Assembly (NCBI RefSeq): GCF_900476375.1
Contig: NZ_UPPP01000069.1
Coordinates: forward strand, 1 to 64,000
Reading direction: 5' to 3'
DNA length: 64,000 nt
Source of the DNA: Allolucifera butyrica
GTDB taxonomy: Bacteria > Bacillota > Negativicutes > Sporomusales > UPPP01
Shown here: positions 53,133 through 61,378 of the stretch, piece by piece
Layout of the letters: every line of letters begins with the position of its first letter
How positions within the stretch are numbered: the first letter of the stretch is position 1
Made by a program: the position numbers and the translations under genes
The notes under the pieces: generated by a model
The model's database searches: none
What the model saw: the letters and a program-made list of their open reading frames with translations, nothing else
Told to the model about the DNA's origin: nothing

Positions 53133-53720
53133 GTGGAAATACACTCGATGTCTTCATTTCTGGTATTTGTGTTTATTAATGCCTTTACACCAGGGCCGGG
53201 TAATATTTTGGCGTTGAATACCATAAGCAACTACGGTTGGAAAAAAGGAAAACGACTATTCTTCGGAATCTTTGCGGGATATTATTGCGTGCAGGCTTTA
53301 TGCGCATTTTTTGTATATGGGTTAGACCAGTTCTTACATCCTGTCATGCATTTATTGAAGTATGGCGGAATTATCTATATCACCTGGCTTGCTCTTCATG
53401 TTGCGCTTAGTAACCCGTGTGACCAATCTGAGAAGAAAGAAGCCTCTTTTTGGATTGGTTTCATCTTACAGTTTGTAAATGTAAAAATATTTCTGTTTGG
53501 AATTACCGTTTTGACAGGATATATAATTCCCTACTATGCATCTTTTAGGATGCTCTTATTATTTGAAATGTTTATCGCTACAATAGGAAGTATTGCAACT
53601 ATAACGTGGATATTTTTTGGAGCAGCATTCCAGAAGCCCTACAGCAAACATTTCAGGATAGTGAACGTGGTTTTGGCTTTAATTCTTTTAGAATGTGCAT
53701 ATCAACTGACCGGCAATTAA
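53133..53720 (+). CDS. LysE/RhtB-family amino-acid exporter
   Basis: 195 residues, about six membrane segments. The family signature FTPGPGNILALNTISNYGWKKG is near the N-terminus. It exports an amino acid or similar metabolite across the inner membrane; substrate unknown. GTG start with AGGAGGGG upstream. The upstream LysR gene fits the classical LysG-LysE arrangement, except that here both genes run in the same direction. Confidence 0.88.
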   Translation: MEIHSMSSFLVFVFINAFTPGPGNILALNTISNYGWKKGKRLFFGIFAGYYCVQALCAFFVYGLDQFLHPVMHLLKYGGIIYITWLALHVALSNPCDQSEKKEASFWIGFILQFVNVKIFLFGITVLTGYIIPYYASFRMLLLFEMFIATIGSIATITWIFFGAAFQKPYSKHFRIVNVVLALILLECAYQLTGN

Positions 53721-53828
53721 CCCCAAGCAGACAACGGGTATGAATATGCAGCAGAACACTTATCATATGTTAATGATCGTTTTTTAGAACAATATATAAT
53801 CAGGGTATAGGCCAAGAGGGGGGATACT

Positions 53829-54407
53829 ATGGATATTAAAACTCTAGCACAACAAGGACAAATACGAAATAATTTAATGAAATACATCAGTGAAGAAACC
53901 CTTAATCGGATTATCGATTTCGACAGGCTGATTCATTATAAAAAGGGAGATATGATTTTTTCTGAAAATAATGGATTTCTTCTGCTTTCAGGCATCATAC
54001 GGGGATACTATCTGGATATGGATGGAAATGAAGTCACCAATATGTTTATCATTGAAACTATGGTTTATGGCTCTCAGTTTTTAACGACAGACAAACCTCA
54101 TGTCTGCAATTTTGAGGCTTTGGAAGATTGCACGGCTGTCCCGTTAAATTCTGCCGCTATTGCGGAATACATCAGAACCGACCATGGTTGGCAGATGGCC
54201 TATATTAATATGCTGGAGGAAGCACTAAAAGGAAAAATCCTACGAGAAATAAGTCTTGTCACCAAAACTGCCACCGAGCGCTATTTGGATTTGAAAAAAC
54301 AATACCCCAATATAGAGAAGAGGGTCAACCAAGTCCATATTGCTTCCTACCTGGGGATTACGCCTGTATCGCTAAGTAGAATTCGCCGGGTAATCCGAGA
54401 AGAATAA
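53829..54407 (+). CDS. Crp/Fnr-family transcriptional regulator
   Basis: 192 residues. The N-terminal cyclic-nucleotide-binding-like barrel (YKKGDMIFSENNGFLLLSGIIRGYYLD) is followed by a C-terminal helix-turn-helix (QVHIASYLGITPVSLSRIRRVI). No Fnr-type cysteine cluster is present, and the cAMP-pocket residues are not conserved, so the ligand is unknown. GAGGGGGG lies just upstream of the ATG. The SDR gene begins 28 nt after the stop, so this gene probably regulates or is co-expressed with it. Confidence 0.85.
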   Translation: MDIKTLAQQGQIRNNLMKYISEETLNRIIDFDRLIHYKKGDMIFSENNGFLLLSGIIRGYYLDMDGNEVTNMFIIETMVYGSQFLTTDKPHVCNFEALEDCTAVPLNSAAIAEYIRTDHGWQMAYINMLEEALKGKILREISLVTKTATERYLDLKKQYPNIEKRVNQVHIASYLGITPVSLSRIRRVIREE

Positions 54408-54435
54408 CCTCATCTTGAAGTTGGAGGGATACATT

Positions 54436-55467
54436 GTGAATGAAAATAAGTTGCAAAAGCCGATTGCATCCCCGTATGGACATTTTACAAAAGCGAATGA
54501 AATCGTAAATGGAATGAACCTGAGTGGGAAACTAGCAGTGGTAACAGGCGGATATACCGGAATTGGTCTTTATACTACGAAGGCATTAACTAGTGCCGGT
54601 GCTCGCGTGATTGTCCTTGCAAGGGATTTGGCGCGGGCAAGACGAAACCTTCGCGGGATAAATAACATCGAAATCGAGTACTTCGATCTTTTAAAACCAG
54701 ATACAATTGATGCCGTTGCAGATAAGGTTCTAAAAACCGGTAGACCAGTCCATTACCTGATTAATAGTGCGGGAATCATCAACACGCCACTTACTAGGGA
54801 TAAACGAGGGTATGAGTATCAATTTGCGACAAATCACCTGGGCCATTTTCAGTTAACTGCAAGATTATACCCTGCACTAAAGATGGCAAATGGTGCTCGT
54901 GTAATCGAAGTGGCTTCACGGGGACATCGCTTTGGCAGCGTGCTGTTTGATGATGTCCATTTTAATAGAACCGAATATAACGGGATGAGAGCCTATGCAC
55001 AATCTAAATCTGCTACTGCTTTGTTTGCCGTTAAACTAGATGAACTTGCCAAAAAGGATAAAGTTAGAGCTTTTGCTGTACACCCAGGGCCGATTCCCAC
55101 ATCAGACCTTTTCGCAGAAAGTCTCGTTGGGATCAAACCCCCGTGGGTTGTCAGTCTCATACGGCTGTCTGCCCAAGTTATGCGGGGGCTGCACGTAACC
55201 GAATTACTGAACATTCTTAGACATCCACGGATTGAAGACGCATTCAAAACCATAGAACAGGGAGCATCAACCTTGGTGTGGTGTGCGGTCAGCAGCGATT
55301 TGAATGATCTTGGCGGTGTTTATTGTGAGGACTGCAATATTGCACAGGCGGTATCGGCGGATAGCGATGAGCCATATGGAGTTCGTCCTTGGGCAATTAA
55401 TCCGGAACTTGCAACGCGTTTATGGAAACTAAGCGAGGAGTTAACAGGGGTAACGTTCCGATTTTAA
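54436..55467 (+). CDS. short-chain dehydrogenase/reductase
   Basis: 343 residues. The NAD(P) motif is VVTGGYTGIGLYTTKAL (TGxxxGIG type), then NSAGIINTPLTRD (NAG), catalytic Tyr-Lys in MRAYAQSKSATALFAV, and HPGPIPTSD. It resembles the retinol-dehydrogenase/WWOX-like branch in length. GTG at 54436 is chosen with TTGGAGGG upstream; an in-frame TTG seven codons earlier is less likely. It is followed by an aldo/keto reductase, so the pair may detoxify or reduce carbonyl compounds. Confidence 0.88.
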   Translation: MNENKLQKPIASPYGHFTKANEIVNGMNLSGKLAVVTGGYTGIGLYTTKALTSAGARVIVLARDLARARRNLRGINNIEIEYFDLLKPDTIDAVADKVLKTGRPVHYLINSAGIINTPLTRDKRGYEYQFATNHLGHFQLTARLYPALKMANGARVIEVASRGHRFGSVLFDDVHFNRTEYNGMRAYAQSKSATALFAVKLDELAKKDKVRAFAVHPGPIPTSDLFAESLVGIKPPWVVSLIRLSAQVMRGLHVTELLNILRHPRIEDAFKTIEQGASTLVWCAVSSDLNDLGGVYCEDCNIAQAVSADSDEPYGVRPWAINPELATRLWKLSEELTGVTFRF

Positions 55468-55556
55468 TAAGAAGAAGGACAGATATGTCAACTCGCATAT
55501 AACAAAAGGACAACGATATTTATATTGAGCATAGATTAATATTAAGGAGTAAAATA

Positions 55557-56678
55557 ATGGAATATACTAATTTCGGTAAAACAGGGATGATGGTATCAAG
55601 GTTGGGGCTAGGGTGCATGCGCTTTCCTTCAAGTGAGAGCGAGGCAATAGAAATGGTTCGATACGCGATTGACAATGGAATAAACTATCTTGACACAGCT
55701 TATATATATAAAGATAGCGAAATTATTACCGGTAAGGCGTTAAAAGAGGGCTACCGAAATAAAACGGTTTTAGCTACCAAAAGTCCAATTTGGAATGTTG
55801 GTAGACACGAAGATTTTGAAAAATATTTAGACGAAGAGTTGAAGCGCCTGGGGACAGACTATATTGACATTTATCTCCTTCATAACCTGAATTATGGCAA
55901 TTGGGAAAAAATAAAAAAATTTGATGGACTTACATTTCTTGATAAGACGGTCGACAAAGGGAAAATACGTCATAAGGGTTTTTCAATTCATAACACATTG
56001 CGGGCATTCAAGGAAATTGTCGGCACTTTTGATTGGGAGATGGCACAAATTCAGTTGAATATCCTCGGTGAATCACAGCAAGTTGGTGTTGAAGGCCTAA
56101 AATATACTGCCGACAAAGGATTGCCTGTTGTCATAATGGAGCCGCTTCGAGGAGGGTATTTACTGAATAATGTACCCCCAGAAGTAATTGACTTGATTCA
56201 TAAGTACCCGGAAAGACGCTCGTTCGTCGAGTGGTGTTTCCGCTGGCTATATAATATGCCGGAAGTCTCTGTCATTCTAAGTGGGACAAGTACTCTTAAC
56301 CAGTTGAAAGATAATTTGAGAATTTTTGACCATGCTGTACCAAACGTTATGTCAGCAGAAGATTTGAAACTGATTGATACGATAAGAGGAATGTTTGAAG
56401 CTAAAAATAGCATTGGTTGTACAGGCTGTCAATACTGTATGCCATGTCCGCGAAAAGTGAGTATTCCAACGGTGTTTAAACTATATAATAATTATCAGCT
56501 TGTGAAGCCACATCCAATCGATAAGGTTGTGTATCAGAATAACGTGATTCCTTCCGGTCTAGGTGCAGACCAATGTGTGTCTTGTGGTGTATGTGAGAAA
56601 AAGTGCCCTCAAGGTCTCAAAATATCGGAATTGCTCAAAGCAGTTCATGAAGAATTTATGGGAAAAGTTGTTTCTTGA
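55557..56678 (+). CDS. aldo/keto reductase fused to a ferredoxin-like domain
   Basis: 373 residues. The N-terminal AKR barrel has GLGCMRFP, the DTAYIYKDSE region (catalytic Asp and Tyr), and LLHNLNYG (His). The C-terminus has two cysteine clusters: CTGCQYCMPCPRKV and CVSCGVCEKKCPQGL, the second a [4Fe-4S] site. This fusion is common in anaerobes and probably couples reduction to ferredoxin or flavin. ATG with AAGGAG upstream. Confidence 0.92.
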   Translation: MEYTNFGKTGMMVSRLGLGCMRFPSSESEAIEMVRYAIDNGINYLDTAYIYKDSEIITGKALKEGYRNKTVLATKSPIWNVGRHEDFEKYLDEELKRLGTDYIDIYLLHNLNYGNWEKIKKFDGLTFLDKTVDKGKIRHKGFSIHNTLRAFKEIVGTFDWEMAQIQLNILGESQQVGVEGLKYTADKGLPVVIMEPLRGGYLLNNVPPEVIDLIHKYPERRSFVEWCFRWLYNMPEVSVILSGTSTLNQLKDNLRIFDHAVPNVMSAEDLKLIDTIRGMFEAKNSIGCTGCQYCMPCPRKVSIPTVFKLYNNYQLVKPHPIDKVVYQNNVIPSGLGADQCVSCGVCEKKCPQGLKISELLKAVHEEFMGKVVS

Positions 56679-56781
56679 TAAACGCATCAGTCTGAGCTTG
56701 TGTTTTCTTTACAGCCTTTATCATTACTCCATGCACATTGAGTGACCGTGGCGGAAGCAATACCGGAGTAATTAAAAGAAA

Positions 56782-56967
56782 TCAAATTGATTTTTTTTTG
56801 AATAAATCAGCCATATACTGATCCAAAACAGCAAGGCTTCTTTTTACTGACGGCTTACTATTTTTGTGTATAATCTTATAGCAGATCCGCTCAGGCGGTG
56901 AAGCCAGTAACCGCTGAATCACAAATTGTCCCGTTTGGACGAATGTATTGGCCACAGACTTAGGCAC
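56782..56967 (-). pseudogene. LysR-family regulator remnant, C-terminal end
   Basis: The minus-strand frame reads VPKSVANTFVQTGQFVIQRL then PPERICYKIIHKNSKPS, like the last ~60 residues of a LysR effector domain. The DNA-binding half is absent and it stops being recognisable at the junction near 56970, next to an MFS fragment on the opposite strand. Confidence 0.6.
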
Positions 56968-56979
56968 AACAGACCGGCC

Positions 56980-57147
56980 TTCTCAATTTTTTATACGATG
57001 ACACTAGGGGCAGGAGCGGTATCACCGGCTATTTACGGGACATTAAGTGATTTTGCTGGTATAACGACTACTGTTATTATCGTGGCTGTTGTTCTCTTAG
57101 CTACTATACCGTTAACCTTCCCCCTTCGAGGGAAATTAGTAAATTGA
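56980..57147 (+). pseudogene. MFS transporter remnant, C-terminal end
   Basis: The frame reads FSIFYTMTLGAGAVSPAIYG then TLSDFAGITTTVIIVAVV and ends LRGKLVN, the last two membrane segments of a major facilitator transporter. The first ~10 segments are missing. The frame continues upstream only into sequence antisense to the LysR remnant. Confidence 0.72.
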
Positions 57148-57219
57148 TTATAAACGGCTGGATTCGGCGATATAGCTCATAGCGTTAAAAACTAAGAGGC
57201 ACCAGTAAAAATATTAGAG

Positions 57220-57266
57220 CGGCAAGGCTTCAGAGATTCTGAACCTTGCCGCCTTTGTGTTTTTTA
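57220..57266 (+). terminator. terminator after the MFS remnant
   Basis: CGGCAAGG...CCTTGCCG with inner TTCAG/CTGAA pairing, followed by a T-rich tail. Confidence 0.8.
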
Positions 57267-57322
57267 GAGCCATTTCTGTAGTTTTGTATGCTATTTGTAT
57301 GCTACGGCGACTGCTTGCAAGA

Positions 57323-57805
57323 TTATCGGAATGAATACTTCATGGAGATGGCTACGGCCCCATACACCCCATCACCATTCGTATATCTACCGCCGGGCAG
57401 TATATCGATATTGAAGCCAATCAGAGACTCATTACCAGTAGTAAAATGCAAGGCTCCAATTATAGGCTTGAACGGATTGACAGAATTATACCCTCCACTT
57501 AAATCAAGACCTACGACAACGCCCGAATGTAGCCCTAATATACGATATGGCGTATATTGAACGCCGATATAAAAGGTATCTTTTCGCAAGCTATTATTAA
57601 AAAATCCAGTTGTTACGGCAACATCTTTCTGCAATGTGTATTCCAAACCGAAACCACGATTGTGTTCATTCAAATCAGGGTTTGAATGGGGAAAGTGCCT
57701 TGTAAATACAGGTACAGTAATTGCCATTGAATTTTCCGCAGCTTGTACGACGCCACACCCCAAAAAAATGAATATTGCAAATAACAGCAAAACTCGTATG
57801 ACCAA
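57323..57805 (-). CDS. small predicted outer-membrane beta-barrel protein
   Basis: About 160 residues with an N-terminal signal peptide (VLLLFAIFIFLGCGVVQA, cleavage after VQA). The rest is alternating-hydrophobic strands with many Gly/Tyr/Phe (GFGLEYTLQKDVAVTTGFF, GVQYTPYRILGLHSGVVVG) and ends in an aromatic-positive pair (SMKYSFR), as in outer-membrane barrels. No specific family is recognised. The start is unclear: a TTG sits only 2 nt after GGGGAGG, while an ATA two codons later has ideal spacing. Confidence 0.7.
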   Translation of the reverse strand: MVIRVLLLFAIFIFLGCGVVQAAENSMAITVPVFTRHFPHSNPDLNEHNRGFGLEYTLQKDVAVTTGFFNNSLRKDTFYIGVQYTPYRILGLHSGVVVGLDLSGGYNSVNPFKPIIGALHFTTGNESLIGFNIDILPGGRYTNGDGVYGAVAISMKYSFR

Positions 57806-58013
57806 TCCCTCCCCAAATGTGCGAATATCAAGTCCATTCTAACATCACTGCGCTTGCCAGCCCACCGGTATATAGTACCAAAAAGCATGGGCAGGGTGAC
57901 AACAATGAACTCTGTTCTTGATGTTGTAAAGTCTAGAGAATGTTTCCACTTATAAATTCATATCCCCGGTAAAAGATATTTATGGTCGTAATAAAAAAGA
58001 AGGGGGTCTCTTT

Positions 58014-58208
58014 ATGACTGTCAAAAAAGATTTGGACAAAGCGGTAGCCGCTGCTGAATCCGCTAAAGGAACTTATGCCGCATTTGCCCAGTCCACAGAG
58101 GACCAAAATGCTAAGACCATGTTTGAGCAAATGAGTCAGGACATGGATAGGCATATTGCGCAATTAAACAGCCGGTTAAGTTCGACAGCAGAAAACCAAT
58201 TAAAATAA
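58014..58208 (+). CDS. DUF1657 family protein
   Basis: 64 residues. MTVKKDLDKAVAAAESAKG, then FAQSTEDQNAKTMFEQM, matches the DUF1657 pattern of a two-helix protein found in spore-forming Firmicutes, often near spoVA genes. Here no spoVA genes are visible. AAGGGGGT precedes the ATG. It is strongly helical and charged. Its function is unknown; a link to spores is inference from the family. Confidence 0.75.
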   Translation: MTVKKDLDKAVAAAESAKGTYAAFAQSTEDQNAKTMFEQMSQDMDRHIAQLNSRLSSTAENQLK

Positions 58209-58274
58209 TAGTAGAAAATCAGGCTGGCAATGCCGCCAAGATCTATTCGTCTTTAGCGAAATATATACGCAAAT

Positions 58275-58317
58275 AAAACTCCGTGGACAGTGCGTCTACG
58301 GAGTTTTGCCTTTTTTA
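58275..58317. terminator. bidirectional terminator
   Basis: AAAACTCCGT / ACGGAGTTTT stem plus T run, between the DUF1657 gene (plus) and the following minus-strand gene. Confidence 0.85.
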
Positions 58318-58359
58318 TATTTATTGGAGTGGAAACTTAATTATGAGAGATTTTTGTTT

Positions 58360-58704
58360 TTAATTATTCGACGAGCCGATGGCAATTCCAATCAAAAGGG
58401 CGGCAATTTGATTTAGCGCTTCATCATGACGATGTCTTTCCCGCTCTTGCCGTTCATGCCATTCCCTGTCACTTTCCCCTCTGCGGCGCTGCATCTCCCG
58501 TTCGTGGCGTTCATTTTCTTCTTGCATACGCCGGTCGTGTTCACGTTGCCTGTCATTATCACGGTTATGAGGACCTTCATCTAACCGGACTATTTGCTGT
58601 GGTCCAATAAATATGGGGGAAGCGGATGCTATGCCCGCACCAAAACTGATTTGCATAATGCCGGCCATTGAATAGATAACTAGTTTCTTAACAATACTTT
58701 TCAC
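58360..58704 (-). CDS. exported Arg/Glu-rich helical protein of unknown function
   Basis: 114 residues. The N-terminal signal peptide (MKSIVKKLVIYSMAGIMQIS...GIASAS) is followed by a segment extremely rich in Arg, Glu, Asp and His (about residues 45-95), likely a single long helix or coiled coil. The C-terminus is hydrophobic and glycine-rich (IAALLIGIAIG). GTG start with GAGGAGGG upstream. No family is recognised; an envelope location is inferred from the signal. Confidence 0.72.
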   Translation of the reverse strand: MKSIVKKLVIYSMAGIMQISFGAGIASASPIFIGPQQIVRLDEGPHNRDNDRQREHDRRMQEENERHEREMQRRRGESDREWHERQERERHRHDEALNQIAALLIGIAIGSSNN

Positions 58705-58861
58705 AGGATATCCCTCCTCTGTTTATGTTTTTAGTATAGCCGTAAAGTGTCACAGAATCGTTACAGAATCATAACAAAACAAATAAAATAGAGGATCCTG
58801 GTATTCGTAACGTAAGATGGACAAAGTGGGACCTATAAAGGTAACCTAAATCAGGCAAATA

Positions 58862-58870
58862 TGGTATAAT
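58862..58870 (+). promoter_or_regulatory. extended -10 promoter of the two-gene membrane operon
   Basis: TGGTATAAT, an extended -10 ~57 nt before the start codon; no clear -35. Confidence 0.55.
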
Positions 58871-58926
58871 CCGGATGAATTAAATCCATCCTAATGTTAC
58901 CCCGATGTTTTGGAATGGAGGCCATT

Positions 58927-59724
58927 ATGAAGCAAAGCCATTGTCAATACCCGCGCCGACGCAAAGGAAAGATATCGTTGCTGGGAGAAAACATCGTATG
59001 TATTAGAAGTCCCTGGGTGTCGGCATGGTGGTCGGCGACATTTCCGGGTTTTGGTTATATTTTAGTAGGACAATATATTAAGGGCTTTGTATTGGTTGCA
59101 TGGGAAATCTTCATAAATACTAAGGCACAATTAAATACGGCAATCATTTTGACTTTCATCGGTGAATTTGAAAAAGCGAAAGAGATTCTCAATCCTAACT
59201 GGGCCATGTTGTATGCTGGGGTCTATGTATTTAGCATCTGGGATAGTTACCGGACAACGGTTGAACTCAACAAATATACCGTTTTAGCTGATGCCGAAGA
59301 TGTGCCGGTCATGCCATCGGCGGTTTCCTCGCTTGGCATAAGTTATAGCGACAAACGGCATCCTTGGTTAGCTTTATTTTGGTCCGTTTTTGCTCCGGGA
59401 ATGGGTATCTTATACGCAGGAAATATTGTCGCAGCCGTTTTGACCTTAACTTGGTGGGTTACCCTTGTGCACTTGTCTCATTTTATCGTTGCCCTTCAGT
59501 ATACGTGTACCGGAGAATTTACTAGAGCGCGGGGGGTCCTTGACCCGCAATGGCTGCTTTTTATTCCTTCGGCGTTTGCGTTTATCTTATATAGTACCTA
59601 TGTAAGCGTTGTCGAGTACAATTGTTTCTTTGATGCGGAGCAGGCACGTTATTTAAAAAGTAAGTATCAGCATGCAAACTTCTTTATTTCCTTGAAAAAG
59701 CTGTCCGTTCGGGGAGATGGCTGA
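58927..59724 (+). CDS. multi-pass membrane protein with internal duplication
   Basis: 265 residues. Two halves share a pattern: FPGFGYILVGQYIKGFVLVA (about residues 41-60) and APGMGILYAGNIVAAVLTL (about 157-175). Each is followed by two further hydrophobic segments and a GEF-x-(K/R)A acidic loop (GEFEKAKEILNPNW; GEFTRARGVLDPQW). This suggests a tandem-duplicated membrane unit. No known family. ATG with TGGAGG 6 nt upstream. It is followed immediately by a second membrane protein gene. Confidence 0.78.
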   Translation: MKQSHCQYPRRRKGKISLLGENIVCIRSPWVSAWWSATFPGFGYILVGQYIKGFVLVAWEIFINTKAQLNTAIILTFIGEFEKAKEILNPNWAMLYAGVYVFSIWDSYRTTVELNKYTVLADAEDVPVMPSAVSSLGISYSDKRHPWLALFWSVFAPGMGILYAGNIVAAVLTLTWWVTLVHLSHFIVALQYTCTGEFTRARGVLDPQWLLFIPSAFAFILYSTYVSVVEYNCFFDAEQARYLKSKYQHANFFISLKKLSVRGDG

Positions 59725-59725
59725 T

Positions 59726-60190
59726 ATGTATGTATTTTCCGCCTTTGAACATTCTGTAGCGCTGGAGCTGGCAATAACGGACCTTGAGCGTATCGGTATT
59801 CAACAAGAAGACATTCTGGCCGTTCCTCTATCCAAGACAGGGCCAACCATATCGGTAATCGATACCATGCACCGGTCGGACGGTGAGAGCGTCATAGACG
59901 GTGCAGCGGCACTTGGGACCGTACTGATGATTTTGGGAGTTATATACGGATTCATTTTACCATGGGGACCGATAGCCTGGGGACTTATCGGGCTATTAGC
60001 CGGCTTTGTCATCGGTCTTTTGGCGGATATTGGTTTTACGAAAAGGAGTAAACCCTTTGTTAAAATGGGAAGGACACCGGAAGTGATCCTTGTGGTCAGT
60101 TGCGATGAAAAGAAGGGCAAAGAGGTGGAGGATGTGCTCAGATGCCACGAACCGCTGGGAGTTTCGGCTGTTGATGCAGACGAAAAATAA
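59726..60190 (+). CDS. small membrane protein, partner of the preceding gene
   Basis: 154 residues. The N-terminal soluble part (SAFEHSVALELAITDLERIG) has a beta-alpha-beta feel. A hydrophobic glycine-rich hairpin follows (LMILGVIYGFILPWGPIAWG, then LLAGFVIGLLADIG), then a C-terminal soluble part (EVILVVSCDEKKGKEVEDVL). The start at 59726 has GGGGAG ~9 nt upstream, one base after the stop of the preceding gene. Function unknown; the architecture resembles general-stress DUF1269-like proteins only loosely. Confidence 0.75.
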   Translation: MYVFSAFEHSVALELAITDLERIGIQQEDILAVPLSKTGPTISVIDTMHRSDGESVIDGAAALGTVLMILGVIYGFILPWGPIAWGLIGLLAGFVIGLLADIGFTKRSKPFVKMGRTPEVILVVSCDEKKGKEVEDVLRCHEPLGVSAVDADEK

Positions 60191-60287
60191 ACCCGGCTGT
60201 TTGGCCGGGAAATTATATTGCAATACCTGAAAAGAATGGCCCGGTGGAAAAAAGGGGGCTCATTCGCAATTCTACAGAATGACTGTT

Positions 60288-61085
60288 TCAATGCCACCAT
60301 TGGCGTCCTCCATGTTTTTTGGGAATATGGTTGCAGAGTTTTTCGTATATTTTATCCACCAAGTCTCTTCTTGTCTTAAGGTGATTTGCCAGTACTTTTC
60401 TTTCCTCGGTATTTGGCAGCCATTCAGTTGGAATTTCCCGCACAAAGGTATCGATCGTTTCATTACTGAGTACCTTTACTTTTTCTAAGTAGGGAATAAA
60501 GTCCTGGGGAGAAAGATAATTACGGAGAAACCTTCCATAGGTAAAACGGGAGAAAATCTTTATTTTTGTACTTAAATTAGTAAGAGAGTCCAGTGTCCAC
60601 CTGCCGGAGCCAAATAGGTGGGAGTTGTCAATTGCATAGATTCTGTAGCCGGCATCCTCCGGGCGTAATAAAAGATTTTTTTTATTGCTGTTCCGGTCTG
60701 AGTTTTGCAATATATGGTCAAATAATATTACGCCGGCCATTTCAGTGGTATTGACGATTTTATCTAAGTTGTGACGGCTTACATAGCTCGTGTGGTCCAG
60801 AAACTGATAGGCAAAATGGTGGCCGGCAATGACTCCCAATTCGATAAGTTGCTTATTTTCCTGCAAGAGCTGTTCATTGATTTCAATCATATCGTAGGGG
60901 GGGAAACAGCGTAAGTCCATAAATTCGGCAAACTTCGTTGCTAAAAATTCATTGGCCAATACTTTTGAATTAATTTTGTTATAGTTCATTTTAACTACGT
61001 AAGTTTTTCCATCATCGGCACGAAAAAATTGCGGTAATGTAACACCAATCCCTACCTTTCCCAAATATTTCAAAGCAATAAGCAT
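60288..61085 (-). CDS. HipA-like kinase family protein
   Basis: 265 residues. Matches the stand-alone HipA-like kinase family: YVVKMNYNK (nucleotide-binding lysine region), NEFLATKFAEFMDL, ILFDHILQNSDRNSNKKNLLL (the catalytic D-x-x-x-x-N-type loop, compare HipA HNDDR/NHG), and RIYAIDNSHLFG (metal-binding DN). There is no adjacent HipB-type DNA-binding antitoxin, and the protein is shorter than E. coli HipA (440 residues), so it is probably not a classical toxin. The substrate is unknown. Confidence 0.82.
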   Translation of the reverse strand: MLIALKYLGKVGIGVTLPQFFRADDGKTYVVKMNYNKINSKVLANEFLATKFAEFMDLRCFPPYDMIEINEQLLQENKQLIELGVIAGHHFAYQFLDHTSYVSRHNLDKIVNTTEMAGVILFDHILQNSDRNSNKKNLLLRPEDAGYRIYAIDNSHLFGSGRWTLDSLTNLSTKIKIFSRFTYGRFLRNYLSPQDFIPYLEKVKVLSNETIDTFVREIPTEWLPNTEERKVLANHLKTRRDLVDKIYEKLCNHIPKKHGGRQWWH

Positions 61086-61194
61086 CTGGTCAACCTCCCG
61101 ACTTATTGTCTAAAGTAAAAAAGACCCGGCAGAAATCCAGGCCTCCTATGTTAATCAAAATATACCTCACTTTTGTATCTTTCTTACAGTTACA

Positions 61195-61297
61195 GAAAGT
61201 ATAACTTTTCGGGATATTTTTATACAAGCAGTTTTTCGTGAAATGCCGAAAAGTAAAATACTTTCTTCCTGCTGAAAGACCCTTTGGGTCTTTCTTG
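61195..61297. repeat. palindromic dispersed repeat, copy 2
   Basis: GAAAGTATAACTTTTCGG...CCGAAAAGTAAAATACTTTC plus AAAGACC-CTTTG-GGTCTTTCTTG. It matches copy 1 (19071-19172) in both stems and spacing while the loop differs. It lies between two minus-strand genes. Confidence 0.85.
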
Positions 61298-61378
61298 TTT
61301 AAACTTTAAACTCAACCCGGGAAAAAATAACTTTCGGCTATGAAAGGGTTAAGATTAAACGGTGACAGGCAATGCGTA

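Noticed and set aside
56926..56979. 5' part of the 73-residue plus-strand frame as protein
   Set aside because: These codons are antisense to the LysR remnant; only the later part resembles an MFS transporter.
60288..61085. HipBA toxin-antitoxin system
   Set aside because: No HipB-like gene is adjacent and the kinase is much shorter than HipA.
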